A stretch of DNA of 36,950 nucleotides from an uncultured Saprospirales bacterium (GTDB lineage Bacteria > Bacteroidota > Bacteroidia > Chitinophagales > Saprospiraceae): positions 1 through 36,950 of the forward strand of contig CAJXUU010000015.1 of assembly GCA_913061325.1 (NCBI GenBank). The letters are read 5' to 3'. A model generated the notes under the pieces. That model was not told the origin of the DNA. It made no database searches and saw only the letters and a list, made by a program, of their open reading frames with translations. How positions within the stretch are numbered: the stretch's first letter is position 1; every line of letters starts with the position of its first letter. Positions 9,011-16,968 of this stretch are shown in pieces. The position numbers were made by a program, and so were the translations under genes.

Positions 9011-9051
9011 TTAAAAAGCCTCGCCGATGCGATGCATCGCCTACGTTTTTT
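9011..9051. terminator. Palindromic element between convergent genes
   Basis: A-rich AAAAAGCC precedes, and GTTTTTTG follows, a GC-rich core containing the perfect 12-bp palindrome GCGATGCATCGC (9029-9040) and the stem CGATGC-GAT-GCATCG. It lies between two convergent stops (8943 and 9118). A bidirectional terminator is the simplest reading. The GC content stands out from the surroundings, so a repeat element is also possible. Confidence 0.45.
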
Positions 9052-9117
9052 GCCTTGGAGAATAAATAAAATAACAGCACATAAAAACGTACTTTATTAA
9101 TGCAACCTTCCTAATTA

Positions 9118-10329
9118 TTAATTTCCTTTAGCTACTTTTATTTTTCTAACTAAGAAAATTGAAGCCGCTCCAAAGAGGATGGATATTATTCCTACCCAGT
9201 GGTAATTGTAGAACGTCTCGTCCTCTCCTATAAAAATTACTTGTCCCGCAATCAAAGAAGACAGTCCTATGGCAAGTTGCTGTAAGGCTGATTTGATGCT
9301 CATGAAACTTCCTCGATTGGCTTGACTAGCAGCTGCTGTAATTATCGTGTTTGGAGATATCATCCTTCCACTTGCAAACACAAAAAACATAGTGGTAAAA
9401 CTAATAGCTACCCAAATCGGTACAACCTTCAAATTCGTAATCAATAGCGTAGGTATAAATGATAAAAACATCACAGTCGAGAAGACTTTCATTACCCCAT
9501 ATTTATCTGTCATCTTTCCAATCATCGGTGCTGATACAACGGTAGCCACACCACCACAAAAGAACTGAAGGGCAATCTCTTCTTGAGTGAGTCCAACATT
9601 AGCTATAAGGTATGGAGATATAAATGGTATTATCATAAAATGAGCTAATACCAACACAAATCCAGCTAACAAAGCATTTAATTGATTAGCGTCTGTAGTG
9701 ATCGCTTTAACCGTTTTTTTGAAATTAATTTTCTCATCTTGTTCGCTTAGGTGAGAAGTCATATTAGGAAAAGTAATTGCAATAAAGCCAACAATTAAAA
9801 GTGCTGCCGCACCTATAACTATAAAAGGAAGATGCCAGCTACTTTTTGCCGCTAAGTATATGCCTATTGGTACTCCCAATGCTGACGCCGCTGAAAATGC
9901 AGCAAATAAAATGCCCATGGCGGTCCCCCGTTCTTTGAATTTGTACAGATCGCTTACTATAGAAAGAACCATGGCTCCTATCATGCCACCAAAAAAGCCC
10001 GTAAATACTCTCAAGGATACCAGCTGAACATAGCTATCCGTAAATGCACAAGCTATTGTGCCTAAACCAAAACCTGTATATATAAACAATAGAGCGGTCT
10101 TCCTATCAAACCGGTCTAAGTAAAAAACACCAATCAAACTTGAGAAAAAAGCAGACAAAGCGTATGAAGATACTAAGAGACTATATTCACCAGAACTTAT
10201 CTGAAATTCTTTGATGAATATATCACCCAGCGGCATTATCAGCATAGAATCCACTATGTGAATAAAGTTGACCAGAGCCAAAGTAAAAAGAATTAACTGT
10301 CGCTTTTTGAGTTGTTTTATGAATGCCAT
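9118..10329 (-). CDS. Major facilitator superfamily transporter
   Basis: 403 residues with about twelve hydrophobic segments and a basic N-terminus (FIKQLKKRQ). The loop after the second segment carries DRFDRKTALL, the MFS motif A. The overall layout (two six-helix halves joined by a hydrophilic loop near residues 190-210, SEQDEKINFKK) fits the drug-efflux and sugar-efflux (AraJ-like) branch of inner-membrane exporters. The substrate cannot be deduced from sequence. It faces away from the oxygenase gene across a 175-bp region and converges on the esterase-family gene, so it is a single-gene transcription unit. Start ATG 10329. Confidence 0.9.
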   Translation of the reverse strand: MAFIKQLKKRQLILFTLALVNFIHIVDSMLIMPLGDIFIKEFQISSGEYSLLVSSYALSAFFSSLIGVFYLDRFDRKTALLFIYTGFGLGTIACAFTDSYVQLVSLRVFTGFFGGMIGAMVLSIVSDLYKFKERGTAMGILFAAFSAASALGVPIGIYLAAKSSWHLPFIVIGAAALLIVGFIAITFPNMTSHLSEQDEKINFKKTVKAITTDANQLNALLAGFVLVLAHFMIIPFISPYLIANVGLTQEEIALQFFCGGVATVVSAPMIGKMTDKYGVMKVFSTVMFLSFIPTLLITNLKVVPIWVAISFTTMFFVFASGRMISPNTIITAAASQANRGSFMSIKSALQQLAIGLSSLIAGQVIFIGEDETFYNYHWVGIISILFGAASIFLVRKIKVAKGN

Positions 10330-10453
10330 TAAAGAAATTTAGAAGCAATCAGAACGCCTGTTGCTCCATAAAGTTGCAGATATTCGAGTTGTAGGAATGT
10401 CGTCCTCAAAAATCTAGAGCAAAAATGGAACAAAATTTGTACTTTAAATATTA

Positions 10454-10461
10454 TAATTTTG
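10454..10461 (+). promoter_or_regulatory. Candidate -7 box for the oxygenase gene
   Basis: TAATTTTG matches TAnnTTTG and lies 43 bases before the ATG at 10505, in the divergent region between the MFS and oxygenase genes. A TTG occurs at 10437-10439, but the spacing (14 bases) is short of the usual distance. Confidence 0.4.
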
Positions 10462-10504
10462 AACTGAATACAAGCTCCAAGGGCTTGGATAAAACAAAAT
10501 ATAC

Positions 10505-11458
10505 ATGTCAAATAGAACAATACCTACCGTTGACTTATCTAAGTTTGTTAATGGAAGTGCAGAAGAACGTACTGCATTTGTGGACAAATTAGGAAAAGCG
10601 TTCCATGAAGTAGGCTTCGTTGGAGTCATAAATCATGGCATTCCAAAAGACCTAGTAGATGGATTCTACAACGAATCTAAGACATTCTTTAGTCAACCGG
10701 TTTCGTTGAAGCGTAAATACAAACTCGATGGTTTGGCTGGCCAGAGAGGGTATACATCTTTTGGTACAGAACATGCTAAACAGAGTCAAGTAGCAGATTT
10801 AAAAGAATTTTTTCAAATAGGACAATGGGTTTCACCCGATCATCCCCTCAAACACGAATATCCCGATAATGTATATACAGAAGAAACCCCTGCGTTTTAC
10901 GATAAAGGAAAGGATCTGTACAAAGGGTTCGAAGAGGCTGGTGGTCACTTGTTGAGAGCAATTGCATTACACTTGGATCTTCCAGAAGACTATTTTACGG
11001 CTAGAATTCATGATGGAAACAGCATCTTGAGATCAATCCACTATCCACCAATTACCGAGGAACCTAGAAGTGCCATCCGTGCAGAGCAGCATGAGGACAT
11101 CAATCTTATCACGCTTCTAGTAGGAGCATCTGCAGGTGGATTACAATTGCTCAATACTGATAATGAGTGGCTCGATATTACTCCTGAAGAAAATGAAATA
11201 GTAATCAATGTAGGTGACATGTTACAACGACTGACAAATAACTACTTGAAATCAACGACGCACCGAGTAGTAAATCCACCAAAAGAGCAGTGGCATGTGC
11301 CTAGACTTTCAATCCCGTTTTTCTTACATCCGAAGGGTTCTGTTTCTTTAAATTGTCTAGAATCGTGTGTAACTGAAGAAAGACCATTGGCTTATGAGCC
11401 TACAACAGCGGGCGATTATCTTGACGAAAGATTAAGAGAAATAGGCCTAAAAAAATAA
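10505..11458 (+). CDS. 2-oxoglutarate/Fe(II)-type oxygenase (isopenicillin N synthase family)
   Basis: 317 residues, a cytoplasmic non-haem iron oxygenase. The N-terminal DIOX_N region starts at IPTVDLSKF and includes GFVGVINHGIP. The double-stranded beta-helix core has the iron ligands His196 and Asp198 (EQHEDINLITLL) and His253 (TTHRVVNP). Arg267-x-Ser269 (PRLSIPFF) would hold the 2-oxoglutarate carboxylate. All key residues are present, so it should be active. The family oxidises small molecules (amino acids, secondary metabolites, ethylene-type reactions), and the substrate here is unknown. No biosynthetic cluster surrounds it. tatA/E lies 99 bases downstream with its own promoter candidate. 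Confidence 0.92.
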   Translation: MSNRTIPTVDLSKFVNGSAEERTAFVDKLGKAFHEVGFVGVINHGIPKDLVDGFYNESKTFFSQPVSLKRKYKLDGLAGQRGYTSFGTEHAKQSQVADLKEFFQIGQWVSPDHPLKHEYPDNVYTEETPAFYDKGKDLYKGFEEAGGHLLRAIALHLDLPEDYFTARIHDGNSILRSIHYPPITEEPRSAIRAEQHEDINLITLLVGASAGGLQLLNTDNEWLDITPEENEIVINVGDMLQRLTNNYLKSTTHRVVNPPKEQWHVPRLSIPFFLHPKGSVSLNCLESCVTEERPLAYEPTTAGDYLDERLREIGLKK

Positions 11459-11531
11459 GTTTTGATAGAACAATACTGTTCATACATCGAAATTTGACAA
11501 ACAAAGACATCAAGGAGTTGATTTTTTGATG

Positions 11532-11539
11532 TATTTTTG
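11532..11539 (+). promoter_or_regulatory. Candidate -7 box for tatA/E
   Basis: TATTTTTG, followed by C, matches TAnnTTTG and ends 18 bases before the preferred ATG at 11558. No matching -33 element at standard spacing is seen. Confidence 0.45.
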
Positions 11540-11557
11540 CACTATAAAATTATAATA

Positions 11558-11764
11558 ATGATGTTATATATAAATATGCTTTTTGGTATGCCAGGAATGA
11601 CGGAAATGTTAGTAATTGCTTTTATTGTTCTTTTATTGTTTGGTGGTAAGAAACTACCTGAGCTTATGAAAGGGCTAGGAAAAGGAATAAGAGAGTTCAA
11701 TAATGCAAAAGCAAGTATTGAAACTGAAGTAAAAGAAAGCTTGAAAGAAGTAGAAGATAAATAG
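11558..11764 (+). CDS. tatA: Sec-independent translocase subunit TatA/TatE-like
   Basis: A small inner-membrane protein of 68 residues from ATG 11558. It has a short periplasmic N-terminus, one transmembrane helix ([17 protein letters not shown]), the conserved hinge and amphipathic helix [16 protein letters not shown], then an acidic tail ending EDK. This is the TatA/TatE pattern; TatA oligomers form the pore for folded twin-arginine substrates. The frame is open back to a TTG at 11537, but that codon overlaps the promoter box, so 11558 (ATGATG) or the Met at 11576 is the likely start. It is not next to tatC here. A strong terminator follows, so it is probably transcribed alone. TatA versus TatE cannot be separated by sequence alone. 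Confidence 0.9.
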   Translation: MMLYINMLFGMPGMTEMLVIAFIVLLLFGGKKLPELMKGLGKGIREFNNAKASIETEVKESLKEVEDK

Positions 11765-11790
11765 ACTTATTTATTGTTTATTGTGCTTTT

Positions 11791-11829
11791 AAAAATGGGG
11801 TTTTGTCGATTGACGAAGTCCCATTTTTT
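11791..11829 (+). terminator. Rho-independent terminator after tatA/E
   Basis: AAAAATGGG pairs with CCCATTTTT, enclosing an inner stem of GTC and GAC around GATT, and ends in a run of T. It lies 27 bases after the tatA stop. 11830-12008 holds only the AT-rich upstream region of the next gene. Confidence 0.8.
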
Positions 11830-12008
11830 GTGTTATATTGAAATGTGATTTCATGAAAAAGAGGCGTAAATAGTACGGTTTGCACTGATTAACAATTTTT
11901 TGTATTTTAGCTATGCAATAATTATATATGTAGGGAATAGTGTTGGAGTGATTTTGGGTAGCAAAAAACTGCTGTCTATTGTTTGATTATTGATCATAAA
12001 TTAACAAT

Positions 12009-15000
12009 ATGAAACTACGACTTCTTTTCATTTTCGTCCTTTTGCAATCCACATACTTATTTTCAGGAGACAATCCTTGCATTGCAACTGTAGCCACCCT
12101 ACAATCTACATATGTTAGCTATGATGCCTCAGGTTCTTCCTCCTCTGGCGTCCCTTCTTCTATCTGTATAAATGACAGTAGTCCAGACTTTTGGTTACAG
12201 TTTTCTGTGACCAGTAACTCCTCGTTGTTTATACTAATGAATTCTTCCACAGCTGAACAAGCCAATATCGCATTGTATAACAGCGATTGTATTAACCCAG
12301 AACAAATACTTTGTTATACGGGAGGCACCTGCACCAATGATTTGCCTCAAATAGAAATATCAGGACTGGAACAAGATGAGACATATTATCTAAAGATTTG
12401 GTCGGATACCGGTCTTTCTACTTTTGATTTGTATTTGAATAGCGTTTTACCTGATTATGAAATATTACCTAGCATAGACTATTACTGTGCCGCTGATAAT
12501 AATGGGTTGCCTGATGCTTGTTTTACCTTTCAAGCCGAAGGTGGTGGAAGTGCTTTGGCTTGGTTGCCAGAAATGGTTGATTTCAATCAATCCTTAAACC
12601 ATAGAGCGGAAGTGCTTTTTGGAGAGCCATTTAGTAACACCAAAAATGATCAAGGAATGACAATGGTATATTCAAATTATGCACCTACAAGCTGTTTTGA
12701 TGCTGGGAATTTCGAAGATATATTCACCACAAACCTGTTAGAATCATTTATCATAGAATTGAATCTCGAAGATGTCGGAACCAATAATTTCTGTAGAATT
12801 AGCGTCAATGGTGCTGTCGGGCTTAATATAATAGCTGGACCGGTCGAAGTAAATAATGGAGACCTGAGAGATGGTCTATTTCATGATTTAGATTTTATTT
12901 GGGAACCACTTACTACTAACTATAAAGTATACTTTGATGGGTCTCTAATACTCTCTGGTTCATACGACATCATCAATAATTGTTTAGGAGGAAGCAACAC
13001 AACAAACAGAGGTTATACTGCTATGGTGCCTTCTAGTAATAATCAATGCTGTTCTTATTCTGGACCCGAAGGCACTTCATCAATATCAACTTCAGACCTT
13101 ACATTGTGTGAAGGAGAGTCTACTTCGATAGGTGGAACTACTTTCGAAACAGATGGCCTCGGAGCAGAAGAATCAACAGATGAAATGGGATGTCCTTCTT
13201 TTACTTTTACAGCTGTATCTTTTATTGCTAATTCTGATACTTCACTAGGTGAGATTTTAGTCTGTGACAATGAACCGTTTGTAATCGATGGAGCTGCATA
13301 TACTGAAACTGGTTCATATATGGTCACATTAGAAAGCTCTGAAAATGGCTGTGATAGCATAATCTCTTTTAGTATCTTAAATATTACTCCTCTTGCCATA
13401 GTTGATGGGCCTTCAGAGGTGGGCTGTACAAACGATTTAGTTGAACTGGGTTCTAGTAACTCTATATGGAATTCAAACGCTACAAACACATATATCTGGG
13501 AGAAAAATGGAACGTTCTACAATGACACAGAATCAATATTAGTAGGTTCTGGTTCCTACACCCTTACTGTTGTTTCTACTATTGACGATGTTGTTTGTTC
13601 TCACTTCACAACATTCGATATAATATTAATTCCGCCTTTTATACCTATTATCGATGGGGAGCCTGATACTCTTTGTTCTCAAGATTGTACGACTATCGGT
13701 ATCCAACCACAAAATGGTACATTTACATACTTGTGGGAAAATGATTCTACAACTATAGATATCATTGTTTGTCCAGAAGTTACCACTAATTATTCTGTGT
13801 CAGTCACAGATGTTGGAGGATGTGAGCAAATAGCAAATATTCCTGTCAATGTAAACCCAATAGGCGCTTTTGATCTGCTAAATGCACAAATCTGTATTGG
13901 AGACACTTTAGATGTCTCAGCATACAGCGAATATTTAATCACTTTATCTAACCCCTCACTTGCGGTTATAAATGAAGGTTACCTTATTGGCTTAAATAGT
14001 GGCTTTATTGACATCACTTTATCTGACCAAGATGGGTGTCTTCAACCAAATACAAATTTATTTGTAACAATCATAAAATGTGATCCTGGTTGTATATCAA
14101 AGGATACTTCTATCATTGCGGAAATCTGTGAAGGAGATTCTATTTTGGGATATGGCGAGACAGGAATATATGCTGACACTTTTGCAATAGGGGAGATGTG
14201 TGATTCTATTGTTTTTTTAGACTTAACTATACTTCCTACGTTTTATGACTCGCTCGCTATTGATCTCTGTTTTGGTGATTCGTATAATGGGATAGATGAA
14301 ACATCAACCTTTTTGGATACTTTTCAATCTATAGCTGGGTGTGACTCCATAATTTTTTCTTCCATTTATGTGCCGTCATTGATAAGTGACACCATAGCTG
14401 TTGATATTTGTGATGGCGCAGACTATATGGGATATACCACAAATGGAAATTTCACAGATACTTTGATAGCCACTAATGGTTGTGATTCTATCTTGTTTTT
14501 AGATCTAACAATTATTCCAATAACAAACATCAACCTATCAGTTACTATCTGTGAAGGTGAAGAATACGAGGGTTATGTTGAAATGGGAATATATCAAGAT
14601 ACTTTAGTAAGTGCACTTGGTTGTGATTCTATTGTTAGCCTAGATTTAGAAGTTATACTTATTGATAAAGACACTATCGATGTAACTATCTGTGATGGGT
14701 TGACTTTCTTGGGTTATACAGAACAGGGTCAATATGTAGATACTACTTTTTCCCAGGAAGGATGCACTGAACTTAGAATCCTGAATCTCAATGTGATTGA
14801 CAGTGTAATCTTAGAATTCGACACCTTGATCTGTCCAGAAGATACGCTTTACGGAGCCATAATATTTGATGAAGGAGTGTATTCTTTCGTAAGCACTGGT
14901 GAGCAGGGGTGCTCTGTCACGACCTTTGTCTCTGTTTCTTTCAAAGACGAAGGGTGCTCTGTTGGTATAAATGATTTCAATAAAATATGGAACGGTAAGA

Positions 15001-15215
15001 TATATCCTAACCCTACAAACAGAATTCTAAATATAGAATCCGCCGAAGCGTTTCGGTTTTCACTCTTTGATATAAATGGATCTCAAATTCGTCATTATGT
15101 TAGTCCACAGGAACGTTCCATATTAGATATGTCCTTTTTAAAAAATGGTATATATATTCTCAAAATAGAATCGAAAGACCAGCACGTAGTCAAGAGAGTA
15201 CTCAAGATGAATTAA
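12009..15215 (+). CDS. Large secreted lectin-like protein with Cys-repeat modules and T9SS sorting domain
   Basis: 1068 residues. A signal peptide (MKLRLLFIFVLLQSTYLFSG) is followed by a region of about 130 residues containing ETYYLKIWSDTG, a pre-peptidase-type beta domain. From about residue 155 to 345 comes an L-type lectin-like domain (FQAEGGGSALAWLPEMVDF, then ISVNGAVGLNI). Then come Ig/PKD-like modules and, from about 698 to 985, a series of modules with the pattern ICEGD...GY...G.Y.DT....GCDSI..LDL. The last 75 residues (IYPNPTNRILNIES to VVKRVLKMN) are a type A T9SS C-terminal domain, which directs export across the outer membrane and surface attachment or release. A carbohydrate-binding adhesin is the likely role; the ligand is unknown. 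Monocistronic. Confidence 0.88.
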   Translation: MKLRLLFIFVLLQSTYLFSGDNPCIATVATLQSTYVSYDASGSSSSGVPSSICINDSSPDFWLQFSVTSNSSLFILMNSSTAEQANIALYNSDCINPEQILCYTGGTCTNDLPQIEISGLEQDETYYLKIWSDTGLSTFDLYLNSVLPDYEILPSIDYYCAADNNGLPDACFTFQAEGGGSALAWLPEMVDFNQSLNHRAEVLFGEPFSNTKNDQGMTMVYSNYAPTSCFDAGNFEDIFTTNLLESFIIELNLEDVGTNNFCRISVNGAVGLNIIAGPVEVNNGDLRDGLFHDLDFIWEPLTTNYKVYFDGSLILSGSYDIINNCLGGSNTTNRGYTAMVPSSNNQCCSYSGPEGTSSISTSDLTLCEGESTSIGGTTFETDGLGAEESTDEMGCPSFTFTAVSFIANSDTSLGEILVCDNEPFVIDGAAYTETGSYMVTLESSENGCDSIISFSILNITPLAIVDGPSEVGCTNDLVELGSSNSIWNSNATNTYIWEKNGTFYNDTESILVGSGSYTLTVVSTIDDVVCSHFTTFDIILIPPFIPIIDGEPDTLCSQDCTTIGIQPQNGTFTYLWENDSTTIDIIVCPEVTTNYSVSVTDVGGCEQIANIPVNVNPIGAFDLLNAQICIGDTLDVSAYSEYLITLSNPSLAVINEGYLIGLNSGFIDITLSDQDGCLQPNTNLFVTIIKCDPGCISKDTSIIAEICEGDSILGYGETGIYADTFAIGEMCDSIVFLDLTILPTFYDSLAIDLCFGDSYNGIDETSTFLDTFQSIAGCDSIIFSSIYVPSLISDTIAVDICDGADYMGYTTNGNFTDTLIATNGCDSILFLDLTIIPITNINLSVTICEGEEYEGYVEMGIYQDTLVSALGCDSIVSLDLEVILIDKDTIDVTICDGLTFLGYTEQGQYVDTTFSQEGCTELRILNLNVIDSVILEFDTLICPEDTLYGAIIFDEGVYSFVSTGEQGCSVTTFVSVSFKDEGCSVGINDFNKIWNGKIYPNPTNRILNIESAEAFRFSLFDINGSQIRHYVSPQERSILDMSFLKNGIYILKIESKDQHVVKRVLKMN
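14094..14960 (+). repeat. Repeated Cys-containing modules of about 58 residues within the T9SS protein
   Basis: Five clear modules plus a diverged sixth, each about 170-177 bp. Each begins near I(C)(E/D)G(D/E), contains GY and a DT strand, and closes with GCDSI and LDL(T). Two more diverged copies lie N-terminally (around 13085-13390: LCEGEST and VCDNEPF). The two Cys per module could form a disulfide. The copies differ substantially in DNA, so this is an old duplication. Confidence 0.8.
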
Positions 15216-15509
15216 AGTGCTAACCCTCTCAATTCTGTCATCTTTCTATTTAGCATTTTAATTGACTGCTGATTTACACTCTGGTTGAGATTTGTCCCTA
15301 ATAATCCATAAGTTTTTCTTTGTGTAAAGTTCCTTGCTTTTCTAAGTGATCAATTGATAGTATCAGGCAGTTATTCCACTATATTAATGGTATTCCCTTA
15401 GAGAGGTCATGCTACTTTGCGCCATGATAAAGAAGAAGGATTAAATTCGGTTATTTATACCCTCTCTTTTTCTGAAAACATTCTTTTATACCTTTACAAT
15501 TGTTTTACA

Positions 15510-15896
15510 ATGAGGAGGAATTACCTCAAGTCGGGCATCTTATTTATTGGGTGCTTGATTTTTTTATTTTCGTGTCAAAAACAGAAACTTAATCAACCTG
15601 AGATTGAGTTCTTATCACCTTTGCATTCTCATAATTTGTCATTAGGAGAAGCGATGCTTGTTGATGTTGATATTTGGGATGATAAAGAAATCGATTCTTA
15701 TGAGATAACGCTTACATCAGAATCTGGCTTTGAGTATTTTAATGATAAACAGAGTATTCACCGAGCTTTTCATCATGTCTCATATGAATTTGATGTTTCA
15801 ACAGCTACCAACCAAAACTTCGATATAACAATGAAGGTAAAAGATAATGAAGGTAACGAGTCCAAGAGGTCTATTTGGATTTCTATAGATAAGTAA
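15510..15896 (+). CDS. Small lipoprotein, weakly DUF4625-like
   Basis: 128 residues from ATG 15510. The N-terminus MRRNYLKSGILFIGCLIFLF, followed by SC, is a lipoprotein signal peptide, so the mature protein starts at Cys. The body looks like one beta-sandwich: DVDIWDDKEIDSYEI, then HHVSYEFDVS, then VKDNEGNESKRSIWISI. The DD-x-x-I-x-S-Y and D-x-x-G-N features recall DUF4625 and Ig-like folds, but I am not certain of the family. The frame extends upstream to 15417; I chose 15510 because only this start yields a proper signal peptide. The 15216-15509 stretch before it holds no other gene that I can support. Confidence 0.75.
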   Translation: MRRNYLKSGILFIGCLIFLFSCQKQKLNQPEIEFLSPLHSHNLSLGEAMLVDVDIWDDKEIDSYEITLTSESGFEYFNDKQSIHRAFHHVSYEFDVSTATNQNFDITMKVKDNEGNESKRSIWISIDK

Positions 15897-16020
15897 ATAC
15901 TACTGTCTTTTACTTTATACCTGAAAAAATATACAACCAAACCATTTTTTTAGGCCATAACACCCACAATTAAGATTAAATGCATTTTCTTTGTGGTACA
16001 TTGACAAAATAGATCATAAA

Positions 16021-16146
16021 ATGGCAGATAATCATAACTACGGAAAAAAAGGAGGATGTGTAGGAAAGGGAGCTCTCTTTTTAGCACTGTTTATAATCAT
16101 GTTGATTTGGATTTACTACAAAAACCAAAATGGTGTTCCAGGATAG
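16021..16146 (+). CDS. 41-aa single-pass membrane protein
   Basis: ATG 16021 to TAG reads MADNHNYGKKGGCVGKG, then one hydrophobic helix (ALFLALFIIMLIWIYY), then a short polar tail KNQNGVPG. It sits alone between two intergenic spacers and is followed by a hairpin that would serve as its terminator. The Gly/Lys-rich cytosolic head with one Cys and the clean single helix favour a real small protein. No family is recognised. Confidence 0.6.
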   Translation: MADNHNYGKKGGCVGKGALFLALFIIMLIWIYYKNQNGVPG

Positions 16147-16175
16147 AAAGCTGTGAACCACGTGAAAATAAATAC

Positions 16176-16220
16176 AAATACACTAAGCTTTAGCTCTTGC
16201 TAGGGCTTTTTGTATTTTTG
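16176..16220 (+). terminator. Hairpin overlapping the scpB -7 box
   Basis: AAATACA (16176-16182) pairs with TGTATTT (16211-16217), with inner pairs AAGC/GCTT and AGC/GCT around TCTT. T-rich bases follow. It lies 30 bases after the 41-aa ORF. The 3' arm contains TATTTTTG (16213-16220), a full TAnnTTTG match and the best promoter candidate for scpB, so terminator and promoter share bases. Confidence 0.55.
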
Positions 16221-16251
16221 GAGATTTAGAACCTTATGTAATTGACAAGCT

Positions 16252-16866
16252 TTGGATAAATTAACCCACCATATAGAAGCACTTGTTTTTATCTCTGAAC
16301 AATCGATGACTCTCAAAGAGATCAAAATTTGTTTAGAAGAACAATTCGCGACCACCCTGAAAAAGGAAGAACTCCTCCTTGCTATTGATCAGCTAAAAGA
16401 AAAGTATCAAAGTGATAAATTCGCTATTGAAATAGTAGAAATATCCAATGGCTACAGGTTTATGACCAAAGGTGCTTATTACAACACTGTAGCAACATAT
16501 CTAAAGCAGTCAACAAAGAAAAAATTGTCTAAGTCCGCTCTAGAAACTCTATCTATCATTGCTTACAAACAACCTGTCATAAAAAGTGAGTTGGAGCAAA
16601 TAAGAGGTGTAAGCTGTGATTATAGTATCCAAAAGCTCCTCGAAAAAGAACTTATAGAAATAGAAGGAAGAAGTGATGGACCAGGAAGACCCTTAATATA
16701 TGCCACCTCTACAAAATTCATGGACTACTTTGGCCTGAAATCTATTGAGGATCTACCTAAAACCAAAGATATAGCAATACCAGAAAATTCTATTGGCGAA
16801 GAGAATATAGTCGAGGAAACGAAGGTGTTGGCTGCAATTCCTAAATCTGCAGAAGAAGAGGAGTAA
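16252..16866 (+). CDS. scpB: Segregation and condensation protein B
   Basis: 204 residues. ScpB dimers join ScpA and SMC in the condensin-like complex that compacts and segregates the nucleoid. Two winged-helix domains are visible. The first starts HIEALVFISEQSMTLKEIK. The second carries the diagnostic KSALETLSIIAYKQPVIKSE, RGVSCDYSIQKLLEKELIE and GRSDGPGRPLIYATS. The C-terminal tail is acidic and variable, as usual. The start must be TTG 16252, because an in-frame TGA lies three codons upstream and no ATG precedes LTHHIEALVF. It is preceded by a -7 box at 16213-16220. scpA and smc are not nearby. It converges on recN. Confidence 0.95.
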   Translation: MDKLTHHIEALVFISEQSMTLKEIKICLEEQFATTLKKEELLLAIDQLKEKYQSDKFAIEIVEISNGYRFMTKGAYYNTVATYLKQSTKKKLSKSALETLSIIAYKQPVIKSELEQIRGVSCDYSIQKLLEKELIEIEGRSDGPGRPLIYATSTKFMDYFGLKSIEDLPKTKDIAIPENSIGEENIVEETKVLAAIPKSAEEEE

Positions 16867-16935
16867 TCATGTCCTTTCCACAAAGAAGTGTATAGAACAA
16901 CTAACAAAAGTTCGTCCAATATTATTCTCTAGGCA

Positions 16936-16957
16936 TAAAAAGCCTTTAGTTAAAGGA
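16936..16957 (-). terminator. Terminator of recN
   Basis: On the minus strand, CCTTTAACTAAAGG forms a six-bp stem, followed by CTTTTTATG. It lies 13 bases past the recN stop, in the spacer between convergent scpB and recN. Confidence 0.6.
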
Positions 16958-16968
16958 AAACCTTCAAA

